The position numbers were made by a program, and so were the translations under genes. Source: Ichthyobacterium seriolicida (GTDB taxonomy: Bacteria; Bacteroidota; Bacteroidia; Flavobacteriales; Ichthyobacteriaceae). Taken from it: a stretch of 64,000 bases of DNA. The stretch is taken from positions 1,836,612 through 1,900,611 of the forward strand of contig NZ_AP014564.1 of the NCBI RefSeq assembly GCF_002369955.1, read 5' to 3'. Below the pieces are notes generated by a model, which ran no database searches, had not been told where the DNA came from, and worked only from the letters and a program-made list of their open reading frames with translations. Every line of letters starts with the position of its first letter. Position 1 is the stretch's first letter. Below, one piece after another: positions 35,947-45,128 of the stretch.

Positions 35947-37619
35947 ATAGCATATATTCTTCTTCTCATATATAAGAATAATGCAGCTACTACAGATATG
36001 CTAAACAAAGGATAGAAAATACTTTTTATTTTCCAAAAGTAGTCTTCGTTTAATAACTTTTGTTTACTGAGTGTTCTTAGAATGAACTTTTTATTTCTCA
36101 AACCAATTAAACTCTTATCTAATAGAAAATCTACTGAATTCAAGATTAATTCCTTATTCCCATATCTATGTCCAGTCCATTTATCAATACCTAAAGGAAT
36201 AGTAGTGTCTTTCACTCTTTGATTAGCTAGAATATTTCCATCTGAAAAAACTATCATTTCATTGTGATCACTACTATCTCTATGATGAAGGGTTTTTATA
36301 GGTTTTACCCTGTTTTTAAACCCAGAAGAAAAGTTGCCTGACAACAAAAGTCCAAATGTCTTTTTTTCGTCATTATATTTACTTTCGTCTCTTTTAGAAT
36401 CGTGTAATGAAATATTCACAGGCATGGAACTAACCTTGGTATAATTCGAAGATTGTAATAATATCTCTTTTTTTACACCTTCGGCTAATATGGTATCTAC
36501 ACTGCTAGCAAATTGTAATTTAACTCCCTCTATATTGTATACAATATCGTGATCTGATGACATGGACAATGGAAAATATTCCCAAGGTATATTTTGATAT
36601 TTTGTGTTACTTCCTAAATATTTGTCAGTAGACACCTTTATATAAGCGCACTGTAGATCTCTTACTAAATCCTTATTTATTCTAAAGCCGTATTTGAAAA
36701 ATATTTCATCTAATCCTAAATCAAGAGGGATGGCAGTAAATTTCTTATCCCCGTGAATATCGCTCATATCTGCTTTTGTAGAATTTAAAGCCCAAATGAC
36801 TTTCCCACCATTCATTGTATATAAATCTATGAGATAGATATCTGATCGGGAAATAAAAACTGTCGGCTTTGCAATTATTAGAAGATCATTTTTTAGTAGC
36901 AATTCTAAATTTTTATCAAAAGATAAATCCTTATCCACTCTAAAACTATCTACTTCATATCTTTTTTTTAATTCATGGGTTATATCCTCAATTTGCCAAT
37001 CCTCTAATTGCCCATATCCTTTTAAAAAAGCTATTTTTTTATCTGATTTTTTAGTTATCTTCTTTACCCCATTGATAAAACTGTACTCTAAATTTTCTAT
37101 GGAACTATTTATTTGAGACTCCAGACTATTCCCTACAGATGTCTTCAATAAAGAAATAGTAGCATACTTATCTTTTAATTTTAAGAGAGCATATGGAAAA
37201 ATTAGTTTTGTCTTATACTCATTTTTTTTTTTCTCTCTTATTTGTAAAGGGGTTATTTTCTTTTCAGAAATATTGTGAATATGATTGATATAATAATCTT
37301 TGTTACTCAAGTTGTCTACATCTACAAAACTGTACTTTATCCTGTGATTTAGCATATTCAATTCCTGTAGCAGATACAAAACCTCTTTTTCTAGTTTTTT
37401 AAAACCTGAGGGAAAATCTCCAGTCAAATAGACTTCACAGTATATATCCTCTGTTATATTATCAATTATTTCTTTGGATTCATTTCTTATAGTATAAAAC
37501 TTATCTTTAGTGAAATCTATACGAATTTTACTCACACTCATAAATGTGATATTTATCAATACTAATGTTGTTATAAAAACAAATAGTCTTATAATATCTC
37601 TCCTTTTATTTTTCACCAT
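35943..37619 (-). CDS. gldG: Gliding-associated ABC transporter auxiliary protein GldG
   Basis: The 558-residue protein has membrane helices at both ends (IIRLFVFITTLVLINITFMSV and IFYPLFSISVVAALFLYMRRRI) around a large extracytoplasmic domain of the GldG family (YTIRNESKEIIDNITEDIYCEVYLTGDFPSGFKKLEKEVLYLLQELN). In flavobacteria GldA, GldF and GldG form an ABC transporter needed for gliding in some species. The ATPase gldA is not in this window. It overlaps gldF by 7 bases. Confidence 0.92.
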   Translation of the reverse strand: MVKNKRRDIIRLFVFITTLVLINITFMSVSKIRIDFTKDKFYTIRNESKEIIDNITEDIYCEVYLTGDFPSGFKKLEKEVLYLLQELNMLNHRIKYSFVDVDNLSNKDYYINHIHNISEKKITPLQIREKKKNEYKTKLIFPYALLKLKDKYATISLLKTSVGNSLESQINSSIENLEYSFINGVKKITKKSDKKIAFLKGYGQLEDWQIEDITHELKKRYEVDSFRVDKDLSFDKNLELLLKNDLLIIAKPTVFISRSDIYLIDLYTMNGGKVIWALNSTKADMSDIHGDKKFTAIPLDLGLDEIFFKYGFRINKDLVRDLQCAYIKVSTDKYLGSNTKYQNIPWEYFPLSMSSDHDIVYNIEGVKLQFASSVDTILAEGVKKEILLQSSNYTKVSSMPVNISLHDSKRDESKYNDEKKTFGLLLSGNFSSGFKNRVKPIKTLHHRDSSDHNEMIVFSDGNILANQRVKDTTIPLGIDKWTGHRYGNKELILNSVDFLLDKSLIGLRNKKFILRTLSKQKLLNEDYFWKIKSIFYPLFSISVVAALFLYMRRRIYAI

Positions 37620-38341
37620 TTTGTGGCTTTTAACTTAAATTCTGTGAGCAGTATAAATAATGATGTTATACTAAAGAAATATATCAGAGATTGAATATCT
37701 AAAACCCCTTTAACCATACTCAGATAATGCTCTTGTAATCCTATTCTTTTTAAAAGAAAATCTAAAGATCCTATAACATTGTAGTCAGCTATTTTTTCAA
37801 ACCCCAAGTATATGAAAAAACATAAAAAAGAACTAAATACAAAAGAAATCACATTATTATTAGTAAGTGAAGAAATAAATATACCTACAGAACAAAATAT
37901 CATAGATAAAAAAAATAGAGCTATATAAGCTCCAAAGATGCTCTTTATATCTATGTCTCCTAAATCAGATAGCTGATAAACAATGTATACGTAAAATATA
38001 GTTGGCAATATAGATAATAGCAGTATTGTAAGGATAGATGTAAATTTAGCTAGAACTATTTTTAATTCAGATATGGGATATATCATAAGCAACTCTATAC
38101 TTCCAGTTTTTATTTCATCGGAGAAACTGCGCATGGTTATAGCTGGTATGAATACTACCAATAACTTGGGAACTAGAAAAAAAAAGGAATCTAAAGATGC
38201 ATAACCCGCTTCTAGTATATTGTAGTCTCCATTGAAAAAGAATAAAAATAGAGAAAGACTAACTAAAAATATCCCTACTATTAAATAGGTGAATACAGAA
38301 CCTAAAAATTGAGAAATCTCTTTTCTCCACAGTGCATACAT
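37613..38341 (-). CDS. gldF: Gliding-associated ABC transporter permease GldF
   Basis: The 242-residue protein has six membrane segments of the ABC-2 permease fold, beginning LWRKEISQFLGSVFTYLIVGIF and including AITMRSFSDEIKTGSIELLMIYPISELKIVLAKF, which is typical of GldF. It should pair with GldG and the unlinked GldA. It is 12 bases from the 4-TM protein gene upstream. Confidence 0.93.
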   Translation of the reverse strand: MYALWRKEISQFLGSVFTYLIVGIFLVSLSLFLFFFNGDYNILEAGYASLDSFFFLVPKLLVVFIPAITMRSFSDEIKTGSIELLMIYPISELKIVLAKFTSILTILLLSILPTIFYVYIVYQLSDLGDIDIKSIFGAYIALFFLSMIFCSVGIFISSLTNNNVISFVFSSFLCFFIYLGFEKIADYNVIGSLDFLLKRIGLQEHYLSMVKGVLDIQSLIYFFSITSLFILLTEFKLKATKW

Positions 38342-38353
38342 TCTAAATTTCGA

Positions 38354-38791
38354 TTATGTAAGTAACCAAATTCTCCAAGGTATTCTGATTAAAATAAAGA
38401 CTAAAGCTATACCATAAAAAACAAATATAGTTTTAAACTTATTTCTATCTACAGTCATTCTCTTCATCTTAGAGAAAGATATGGTAATTAAAGTTATGGC
38501 TATTAACATCATAAAAGGATGCTCCACAGTAAAAAACCTCCAATCGCTTATTTTAAGGGAATTTTTTATGTTAGAGATATTTTTTGTCTTATCTGAAAGT
38601 AGATAATTAGCTATTCCAAGCAATAATTGTATATGTGAAAGTATAAAAGCTAAAAGAAAAATAATTCTATCTCTTTTTTGAAATTTATCATTTTTGAAAT
38701 AACCCCTTGCAGCATTAACTACTGCAAAGGTTAAGGCAATTAGTACTAAATAGGCAATTACAGAATGTGTTTCTTTAATTAATTGATACAT
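38354..38791 (-). CDS. Four-TM membrane protein (cytochrome b-like family of flavobacteria)
   Basis: The 145-residue protein has four membrane helices (IAYLVLIALTFAVVNAARGYF, RIIFLLAFILSHIQLLLGIANYLL, FMMLIAITLITISF, TIFVFYGIALVFILIRIPWRIW). A His in LSHIQLLLG and another in VEHPFMML could bind haem, as in proteins annotated as cytochrome b-like. That function is unproven. It lies between the sigma factor and gldF on the same strand. Confidence 0.65.
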   Translation of the reverse strand: MYQLIKETHSVIAYLVLIALTFAVVNAARGYFKNDKFQKRDRIIFLLAFILSHIQLLLGIANYLLSDKTKNISNIKNSLKISDWRFFTVEHPFMMLIAITLITISFSKMKRMTVDRNKFKTIFVFYGIALVFILIRIPWRIWLLT

Positions 38792-38818
38792 ATTTCTTGT
38801 TTTTAGTCGAATGAAGCA

Positions 38819-39382
38819 TTATACTTGTATGGATCTATAATAATCTGATAATATCTTTTTACCTCTCATTAATCTTATCTTGACATTGCTCAATGTAAGG
38901 CCTAATTCTGCCGATATTTCTTTTTGACTACAGTCTTTAAAATACTTAAGTACAATCACATCTCTGTACATCGGCTTTAATCTATCTACATATTTTCGTA
39001 TTTCTATAATCTTTTGCTTTTCTAGAACTATTTCTTCTGGAGAAGGAGATGTATTATCCTTTACATTATCGAATAATTCATCAATATTATATATGAGAAG
39101 ATACTTGTTTTTCTTTCGGACAAAGTCTATTACATTGTTATGAGCTATAGATATTAACCAAGTTTTAAAATCGTATCTACTCTCGTATAAGTATAACTTA
39201 CTAAAAGCTTTGGTAAAGGTACTAATGGTGAGATCTTCTACATAAGTTTTATCTCTCAGTTTAACATTTATATAAGAGTAAATATCATTCCAATAAAATT
39301 TTAGAAGGCTTAAATAAGCCTTTTGTCTACCAGAATGAGCTTGCTCTATAAGAGAATATATTTTTCTTTCAGAATAATTCAA
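38819..39382 (-). CDS. ECF-type RNA polymerase sigma factor
   Basis: The 187-residue protein has sigma region 2 (QKAYLSLLKFYWNDIYSYINVKL...VEDLTISTFTKAFSKLYLYESRYDFKTWLISIAHNNVIDFVRK) and region 4 (YRDVIVLKYFKDCSQKEISAELGLTLSNVKIRLMRGKKIL). It should direct a regulon not identifiable here. No anti-sigma gene is adjacent. Its ATG follows directly after the stop of the 64-residue protein gene, implying translational coupling. Confidence 0.9.
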   Translation of the reverse strand: MNYSERKIYSLIEQAHSGRQKAYLSLLKFYWNDIYSYINVKLRDKTYVEDLTISTFTKAFSKLYLYESRYDFKTWLISIAHNNVIDFVRKKNKYLLIYNIDELFDNVKDNTSPSPEEIVLEKQKIIEIRKYVDRLKPMYRDVIVLKYFKDCSQKEISAELGLTLSNVKIRLMRGKKILSDYYRSIQV

Positions 39383-39577
39383 CTATTTATTATTACAATC
39401 AGTTAGGGTTTGTTTTTCTCTACCACACATTTTACAGGTTTTGCCATCTTCGCTAAAGGTAATATTCTGACTAGCACAAGTGCCAGAGAATTCTCCATTT
39501 TTTTTACCCCAAATTTTTATTGTCAGCCCCAACAGACAAATAGAAATCAGAATAACAGAAATAACAAACATCTCCAC
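39383..39577 (-). CDS. Small membrane protein with two Cys pairs
   Basis: This 64-residue protein has one N-terminal membrane helix (FVISVILISICLLGLTIKIWG) and a short domain with Cys in GTCASQ, TCKMCGREK and TDC. It resembles the short membrane or secreted proteins that sit next to sigma factors in flavobacteria. The Cys residues could bind a metal or sense redox state, which is speculation. It abuts the sigma factor gene, so a regulatory link is plausible. Confidence 0.7.
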   Translation of the reverse strand: MEMFVISVILISICLLGLTIKIWGKKNGEFSGTCASQNITFSEDGKTCKMCGREKQTLTDCNNK

Positions 39578-39603
39578 GGAAAAGTATAGTATAAAAAATT
39601 AAA

Positions 39604-39711
39604 AAAAGCGACAAGCAACCTACATCACACTGCTACAACCACTCAACCCTTGCTACATTCCTGTCCTGGGGGATTAAATAGGAGCTAGTTGCGTAGAACT
39701 CGCCGCTTTAT
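39604..39711 (-). ncRNA. ffs: Signal recognition particle RNA (small bacterial 4.5S type)
   Basis: The minus strand carries the universal SRP core, CCCCCAGG then ACAGGAAT and AGCAAGGG (a GGAA tetraloop with the asymmetric loop). The two ends pair as AAGCGGCGAG with CTTGTCGCTT, using G-U pairs. A run of seven T follows the last stem. The RNA with Ffh targets signal peptides to the membrane. It lies between glnA and the sigma factor cluster. Confidence 0.9.
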
Positions 39712-39745
39712 TATATCACTTAAGTACTTATTCTTGTTCTTAACC

Positions 39746-40753
39746 TTAAATTTTTACAGATTTAACCGTTTTAACAATTCTCCCAGCTACAGAGTAAGGA
39801 TCAGCATTAGATGCTGGCCTTCTATCCTCTAACCATCCTTTCCAGCCTTGAGTTACAGTTATCAATGGGATTCTTATGGAAGCCCCTCTATCGGAGATAC
39901 CATAACTAAAATCATGTATAGATGCCGTTTCGTGTAATCCAGTCAATCTTTGATCGTTATACGCTCCATAACTATCTATATGTTCCTTTGTAACAGATCT
40001 AAAAGACTCACATATTTTCATATAAATATCTTCAGATCCACACGTTCTCAAAGTGTGATTAGAAAAATTAGCATGCATCCCAGATCCGTTCCAGTCACCT
40101 TTTATTGGTTTGGGATGATAATCTATATACAAGCCTTTTTTCTCTGTTAACCTCTCTAGCAAAAACCTAGCCACCCACATCTCATCTCCTGCTTTTTTAG
40201 CTCCCTTTGCAAACAATTGAAACTCCCATTGACCTATGGCCACCTCTTGGTTAATCCCTTGTATATTTATCCCAGATTCTATACATAAATTAGAGTGTTC
40301 CTCTACTATACTCCTCCCGTAAGATCTGTTACCTCCAATAGAACAATAATACATCCCCTGAGGCTCTGGCGAACCATTGAAAGGGAATCCTATAGGTAAT
40401 TTTGTATTGCAATCCATAATGAAATACTCCTGTTCAAATCCAAACCAGAAATCATTATCGTCATCGTCAATTTTATGTCTAGAATTAGACTTATGAGGAG
40501 TCCCATCGGCATTTAGAACTTCTGTCATAATTAGATAACCATTTTCCCTAGAGGGATCAGGATAAATAGCCACAGGCTTCAATAAACAATCTGAAGAACC
40601 ACCATCAGCCTGCCTTGTAGAGCTACCGTCAAAAGACCATAACTTACAATCCTCTAGCTTACCACTAAAATTATCTTCTATTTTCGTCTTACTCCTTAGG
40701 TTAGACACTGGGGAATACCCATCTAACCATATGTATTCTAATTTTGCTTTCAA
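39746..40753 (-). CDS. glnA: Glutamine synthetase, type II-like (short)
   Basis: The 335-residue enzyme starts KAKLEYIWLDGYSPVSNLRSKTK, with the WSFDGSSTRQADGGSSDCLLKPVAI block, the ATP/Glu site FGFEQEYFI, then NGSGMHANFS and DRGASIRIP. This is the short GSII form that many Bacteroidota carry, rather than the 470-residue GSI. It makes glutamine from glutamate and ammonia. It is a single gene followed by the SRP RNA. Confidence 0.93.
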   Translation of the reverse strand: MKAKLEYIWLDGYSPVSNLRSKTKIEDNFSGKLEDCKLWSFDGSSTRQADGGSSDCLLKPVAIYPDPSRENGYLIMTEVLNADGTPHKSNSRHKIDDDDNDFWFGFEQEYFIMDCNTKLPIGFPFNGSPEPQGMYYCSIGGNRSYGRSIVEEHSNLCIESGINIQGINQEVAIGQWEFQLFAKGAKKAGDEMWVARFLLERLTEKKGLYIDYHPKPIKGDWNGSGMHANFSNHTLRTCGSEDIYMKICESFRSVTKEHIDSYGAYNDQRLTGLHETASIHDFSYGISDRGASIRIPLITVTQGWKGWLEDRRPASNADPYSVAGRIVKTVKSVKI

Positions 40754-40815
40754 TTTTTTTCTAATTACCTAGGGTAGGGATCTTTGCTCATGTCCCAAGT
40801 TTAAAAATTAGACGA

Positions 40816-40823
40816 CAAAGTTA
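40816..40823 (-). promoter_or_regulatory. -7 box TAACTTTG for glnA
   Basis: TAACTTTG on the minus strand fits TAnnTTTG, 63 bases upstream of glnA. No -33 TTG at the expected distance. Confidence 0.4.
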
Positions 40824-40888
40824 GAGATTTTTTTAAATATAAATCCACATACAAATGGTTTAATTTACACATTTAATGATCAGATTAA

Positions 40889-42286
40889 TCATAAATTACC
40901 TATCATTTCTTCTGGTCTAACCCATTTGTCAAATTCCAATTCAGTTAGATACCCCAATCTCACAGCCTCCTGTTTGAGAGAAGTACCATTCTTGTGAGCT
41001 GCTTTAGCTATTTCTGCAGATTTTTCGTAACCTATTTTTGTATTCAAAGCAGTTACTAACATAAGTGAATTGTCTAAATGACGTTTTATATTAACGTAGT
41101 TGGGCTGTATGCCATACACACATTTTTCTGTAAAAGATACACAAGCATCTCCTATCAATCTAGAAGACTGCAATAGATTGGCTATTATAACAGGCTTAAA
41201 AACATTCAATTGATAATGACCGTTAGAACCAGCTATAGAAATTGTGACATCATTTCCCATCACTTGAGATGCCACCATAGTAATAGCCTCACATTGTGTA
41301 GGATTTACTTTTCCAGGCATGATAGATGAACCAGGTTCATTAGAAGGAATAATTATTTCTCCTATCCCCGAACGAGGGCCTGATGACAGCAACCTAATAT
41401 CATTAGCTATTTTCATTAAAGATACAGCTATTTGTTTTAAAGCGCCGTGAGACTCTACAATTGCATCATTAGAAGCCAATGCTTCAAATTTATTTTCTGC
41501 TGTTTTGAATGGCAACTCAGTAAATTTGGAAATATACTCAGCGACTTTTACACTGTAATTTGGAGGAGTGTTTATGCCCGTACCTACAGCCGTCCCTCCT
41601 AGAGCTATCTCCGAAAGGTGATTTAAAGTATTTCTCAACGCTTTTAAACCGTGATCTAATTGAGATACATATCCAGAAAACTCTTGACCTAAAGTGAGAG
41701 GTGTAGCATCCATAAGGTGAGTCCTACCTATCTTGACTACACGTTTAAATTCTTCTGATTTTTCTCTTAAAACATCTCTTAATTTCTCCACCCCCGGCAC
41801 AGTTATCTCTATTATAGATTTATACGCTGCAATGTGCATAGCAGTTGGAAATGTGTCATTAGATGACTGAGATTTATTAGCATCGTCATTTGGATGAACG
41901 AATCTAGTTTTATCTCCTAAGCTGTTTCCTAATAACACTTCTGCCCTATTGGAGATGACCTCATTTACATTCATATTAGACTGTGTCCCAGATCCCGTTT
42001 GCCATATTACCAATGGAAATTCTTCTTCGTGTTTTCCCTCCAAAATTTCATCACATACAGCAGATATAACATCCCTTTTTTCTTTTGTCAAAATACCTAA
42101 TTCACAATTTGTATAAGCCGCAGCCTTTTTTAAATATGCAAATCCCTCTATAACTTCTTTTGGCATAGATCCTGGATTACCAATTTTGAAGTTGTCTATA
42201 GACCTCTGTGTCTGTGCTCCCCAATATTTTTCTGCAGGCACTTTTACTTCACCCAAAGTATCTATTTCTATACGATATTCTTCCAT
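40889..42286 (-). CDS. fumC: Fumarate hydratase, class II
   Basis: The 465-residue protein has the class II fumarase signature [16 protein letters not shown] near residue 318 and substrate-binding segments [28 protein letters not shown] and [16 protein letters not shown]. It interconverts fumarate and malate in the citric acid cycle as a tetramer. It is a single gene on the minus strand, with the ABC exporter gene upstream by 89 bases. Confidence 0.96.
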   Translation of the reverse strand: MEEYRIEIDTLGEVKVPAEKYWGAQTQRSIDNFKIGNPGSMPKEVIEGFAYLKKAAAYTNCELGILTKEKRDVISAVCDEILEGKHEEEFPLVIWQTGSGTQSNMNVNEVISNRAEVLLGNSLGDKTRFVHPNDDANKSQSSNDTFPTAMHIAAYKSIIEITVPGVEKLRDVLREKSEEFKRVVKIGRTHLMDATPLTLGQEFSGYVSQLDHGLKALRNTLNHLSEIALGGTAVGTGINTPPNYSVKVAEYISKFTELPFKTAENKFEALASNDAIVESHGALKQIAVSLMKIANDIRLLSSGPRSGIGEIIIPSNEPGSSIMPGKVNPTQCEAITMVASQVMGNDVTISIAGSNGHYQLNVFKPVIIANLLQSSRLIGDACVSFTEKCVYGIQPNYVNIKRHLDNSLMLVTALNTKIGYEKSAEIAKAAHKNGTSLKQEAVRLGYLTELEFDKWVRPEEMIGNL

Positions 42287-42375
42287 TGTTTATTAGTATT
42301 TTCAAGATTAAGATTATGACACGAGGTCACAGTCGCGAAATAAGTAAAAAAATATACTCTTCTACAAGGTTTATT

Positions 42376-44097
42376 TCATAAAAACTTACGGTATAAATCA
42401 TTTTCTAATAACTCTGTATGAGTTCCTCGTGCTAACACTTCTCCATTGGCTAAAACCAATATCTGATCCGCCTTTTTTATTGAAGAAACTCTATTGGTAA
42501 TCATTATAGATGTCCTGCTTTTGAAAAAGAAACTCAGATAAGACAATATATCTTCTTCAGTTTTAGTATCTATGGCAGAGAAACAATCATCTAATATTAA
42601 TATTTTGGGATTTTTAATTATAGCCCTCGCTATGGATATTCTCTGTTTCTGTCCACCAGAGAGAGTTATTCCCCTCTCACCTATCATAGTATTGTATTTA
42701 TCTGGGAAACTCATTACATCATTGTGTAATGACACTTTTTTTGATATATCCTCTATCTCTTCTTGGCTCACATCCTTATTGCCAAATCTTATATTCTCAC
42801 TTATGGTATCCGAAAATAAAAATGATTCCTGGGGCACATAACCTATACTCTGTCTTAAATCATCTAAATTTATTTTTGAGATATCTGTATCATCTATGTA
42901 TACCCTTCCACTTGTAGTTTCATATAATCTAGTTATAAGCTCCACTATAGTAGATCTTCCACTTCCTGTTTTGCCTATTACACCTAACATTTCTCCTCCT
43001 TTAATATTAAAGGAAATATCTTTTAATGCATGGATACCTGTATTTTCATATACCAAATTGACTTTGTCGAATGTTATATTTCCCGATATTTTAGTTCTCT
43101 CTTTGGTGTTATTTACAATCTCAGGCTTTTGAAACAAAAATTCATTAATACGATCTTGAGAAGCTTCCGCCTTTTGAATAATAGAAGCAACCCATCCCAC
43201 ACTAGCAATCGGCCATGTCAATATATTTATATATATGATAAATTCAGCTATAACACCAGTTGTAATATATCCTTGCATAACCCTCTGTCCGCCCACGTAC
43301 ACAACTAACAAATTACTAATACCTACAAGTAATACCATAGATGGAAAGAATAAAGCTTGAATTTTTACCAAACTTAGATTTTTAACCTTACCCTCTTTGG
43401 TTATTTTTTGGAATTGCCTTTGAGTATTTTCCTCTACAGCATATGATTTTATCTCTCTTATACCAGAAAAGATCTCTTGTGAAAAAGTGAAAACACTCGA
43501 TAACTGCTTCTGTATATCTTCGCTCTTGGAGTTAATCTTATCACTGACCTTGTATATTATGAAAGATAAAAAAGGAAGGGGAATAATCGACCACAAAGTT
43601 AAAATCACATCTATTCTAAACATATTAGAAATGGTGATCAAAATAAGTGTCAGTAAGTTTATACTATACATACACGCTGGACCTAAATACATCCTGACAT
43701 GAGACAAATCTTCTGTGATCCTATTCATCAAATCTCCCGTTCTATTCTGTTTATAAAAATTCAGCGATAACTTTTGATAATGAGAATAAATATCATTCTT
43801 AATATCATATTCTATCATCCTGGACATTACTATTATAGTCTGCCTCATCATAAACAAAAAAAAACTACGCAAAAACGTAGCTGCTATAACCATCAATCCC
43901 AGATAGATAAGAGAATCTATAATCTCTGACTTAGATAAATTTCCACTTATTACATCTGATATATCATCGAATAACCTACCTACTAAATTTGGCATTACCA
44001 AGGCGAAAATATTTCCCCCTACCACAAAAAAAACACCTAATAAAAAACGGTATTTATATCTGAAATAATATTTGTTTAAGGAATATAGTGAACTCAT
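42376..44097 (-). CDS. ABC exporter, fused permease and ATPase
   Basis: The 573-residue half-transporter has six membrane helices (about 15-305) and an ATPase domain with Walker A GKTGSGRSTI, Q-loop PQESFLFSDT, signature LSGGQKQRISIARAI, Walker B ILILDDCFSAID and a switch position reading TNRVSS. The last has Asn where the usual His sits (THR). The loss of the switch His suggests one asymmetric half or a slower pump. The family exports lipids, drugs or peptides, and the substrate is not evident. The lipid A acyltransferase gene lies 23 bases upstream on the same strand. Confidence 0.88.
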   Translation of the reverse strand: MSSLYSLNKYYFRYKYRFLLGVFFVVGGNIFALVMPNLVGRLFDDISDVISGNLSKSEIIDSLIYLGLMVIAATFLRSFFLFMMRQTIIVMSRMIEYDIKNDIYSHYQKLSLNFYKQNRTGDLMNRITEDLSHVRMYLGPACMYSINLLTLILITISNMFRIDVILTLWSIIPLPFLSFIIYKVSDKINSKSEDIQKQLSSVFTFSQEIFSGIREIKSYAVEENTQRQFQKITKEGKVKNLSLVKIQALFFPSMVLLVGISNLLVVYVGGQRVMQGYITTGVIAEFIIYINILTWPIASVGWVASIIQKAEASQDRINEFLFQKPEIVNNTKERTKISGNITFDKVNLVYENTGIHALKDISFNIKGGEMLGVIGKTGSGRSTIVELITRLYETTSGRVYIDDTDISKINLDDLRQSIGYVPQESFLFSDTISENIRFGNKDVSQEEIEDISKKVSLHNDVMSFPDKYNTMIGERGITLSGGQKQRISIARAIIKNPKILILDDCFSAIDTKTEEDILSYLSFFFKSRTSIMITNRVSSIKKADQILVLANGEVLARGTHTELLENDLYRKFL

Positions 44098-44120
44098 AAA
44101 ATGACAAACAGAATTTTTAA

Positions 44121-44978
44121 TTAAAAAGCATCTCTACTGTGTTTCCATCTTCTATGAGACCATAGCCAATACTCAGGTTTTTTTCTTATAGAATTCTCAA
44201 GAGTTTTAAAGACCTCTTTTGTTATCTCTAATTTCTCTGTATCTCTAGGATTTTCGAATAATAATCTGAATGTAGTATTGTAATATCCCCTTTTGATTTT
44301 TTGAACGTCCATATATACAACTACAAAATCAAACATTTTAGAGATCCTCTCCACCCCAGTAAAAACTGGAGTATCTTGATTTAAAAAATTAATATAACCG
44401 CTAATATTATCAATATGTGGACTTTGATCAGCTACGAAATAGTATATGGATTTTTTGTTTCTATCTCTTAACATCATCTTTTGAATCTCATCCATAGTGA
44501 ATACTTCCAATCCAAATGCCGTTCTGCTAGACACGACTAATTTATCTATAGATCTATTTCTAATAGGATTATAAACAGCTTTAATTTGAGTCTCTTTATT
44601 TTTTAGTACCAAAGGTAATTCAGAAATCCATTCCCAGTTTGCATAATGTCCTGTTACCATGATAATACTTCTACCCTTATCTATAAACTCATCTAATAAT
44701 TCAATATTATCTTGGCGCATTCTACTGATAAAAACTTCCTTTTTAATCGATATAGGTTTGAAAATTTCTATTGTCATATCTGATAGATGCTTATAAAATT
44801 TCTTGGAAATTTCCTTTATCTCTTTATTTGTCTTTTTGGGAAAAGATTTTTTTAGGTTTTCAAAAACTACCTTTTTTCTATACTTGACTATCCTATACAT
44901 TACGAAATATAATATATCAGATATAAAATACAGAAAAGGAAAAGGTAATTTTGATAGAGTTCTTATAAAGAAAAACAT
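44121..44978 (-). CDS. Lipid A biosynthesis lauroyl/myristoyl-type acyltransferase
   Basis: The 285-residue protein has an N-terminal hydrophobic segment, the catalytic His-Asn-Glu motif in TGHYANWEW near residue 113, a YNPIRNRSIDKL substrate loop and ADQSPH with FLNQDTPVFTG. This is the LpxL/HtrB family. It adds a secondary acyl chain to lipid A at the inner membrane. It probably forms a unit with the ABC exporter 23 bases downstream, which could flip the product. Confidence 0.88.
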   Translation of the reverse strand: MFFFIRTLSKLPFPFLYFISDILYFVMYRIVKYRKKVVFENLKKSFPKKTNKEIKEISKKFYKHLSDMTIEIFKPISIKKEVFISRMRQDNIELLDEFIDKGRSIIMVTGHYANWEWISELPLVLKNKETQIKAVYNPIRNRSIDKLVVSSRTAFGLEVFTMDEIQKMMLRDRNKKSIYYFVADQSPHIDNISGYINFLNQDTPVFTGVERISKMFDFVVVYMDVQKIKRGYYNTTFRLLFENPRDTEKLEITKEVFKTLENSIRKKPEYWLWSHRRWKHSRDAF

Positions 44979-44996
44979 GTGTCTTGTAATAGACTA

Positions 44997-45004
44997 CAAA
45001 ATTA
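44997..45004 (-). promoter_or_regulatory. -7 box TAATTTTG for the acyltransferase
   Basis: TAATTTTG on the minus strand fits TAnnTTTG, 19 bases before the start. It lies 35 bases from the left end of the IS1182-type element. Confidence 0.4.
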
Positions 45005-45128
45005 CTACAAGATAAACAACGACATACAGAAATACAAAAAAGAAGCCGTCTCATTAATGAAATGAGGCTTTTTTAATTTTTGGTATTTAGCATTCCATTT
45101 TACTTTCCTTTTAAAAGGAAGGTTCTTT

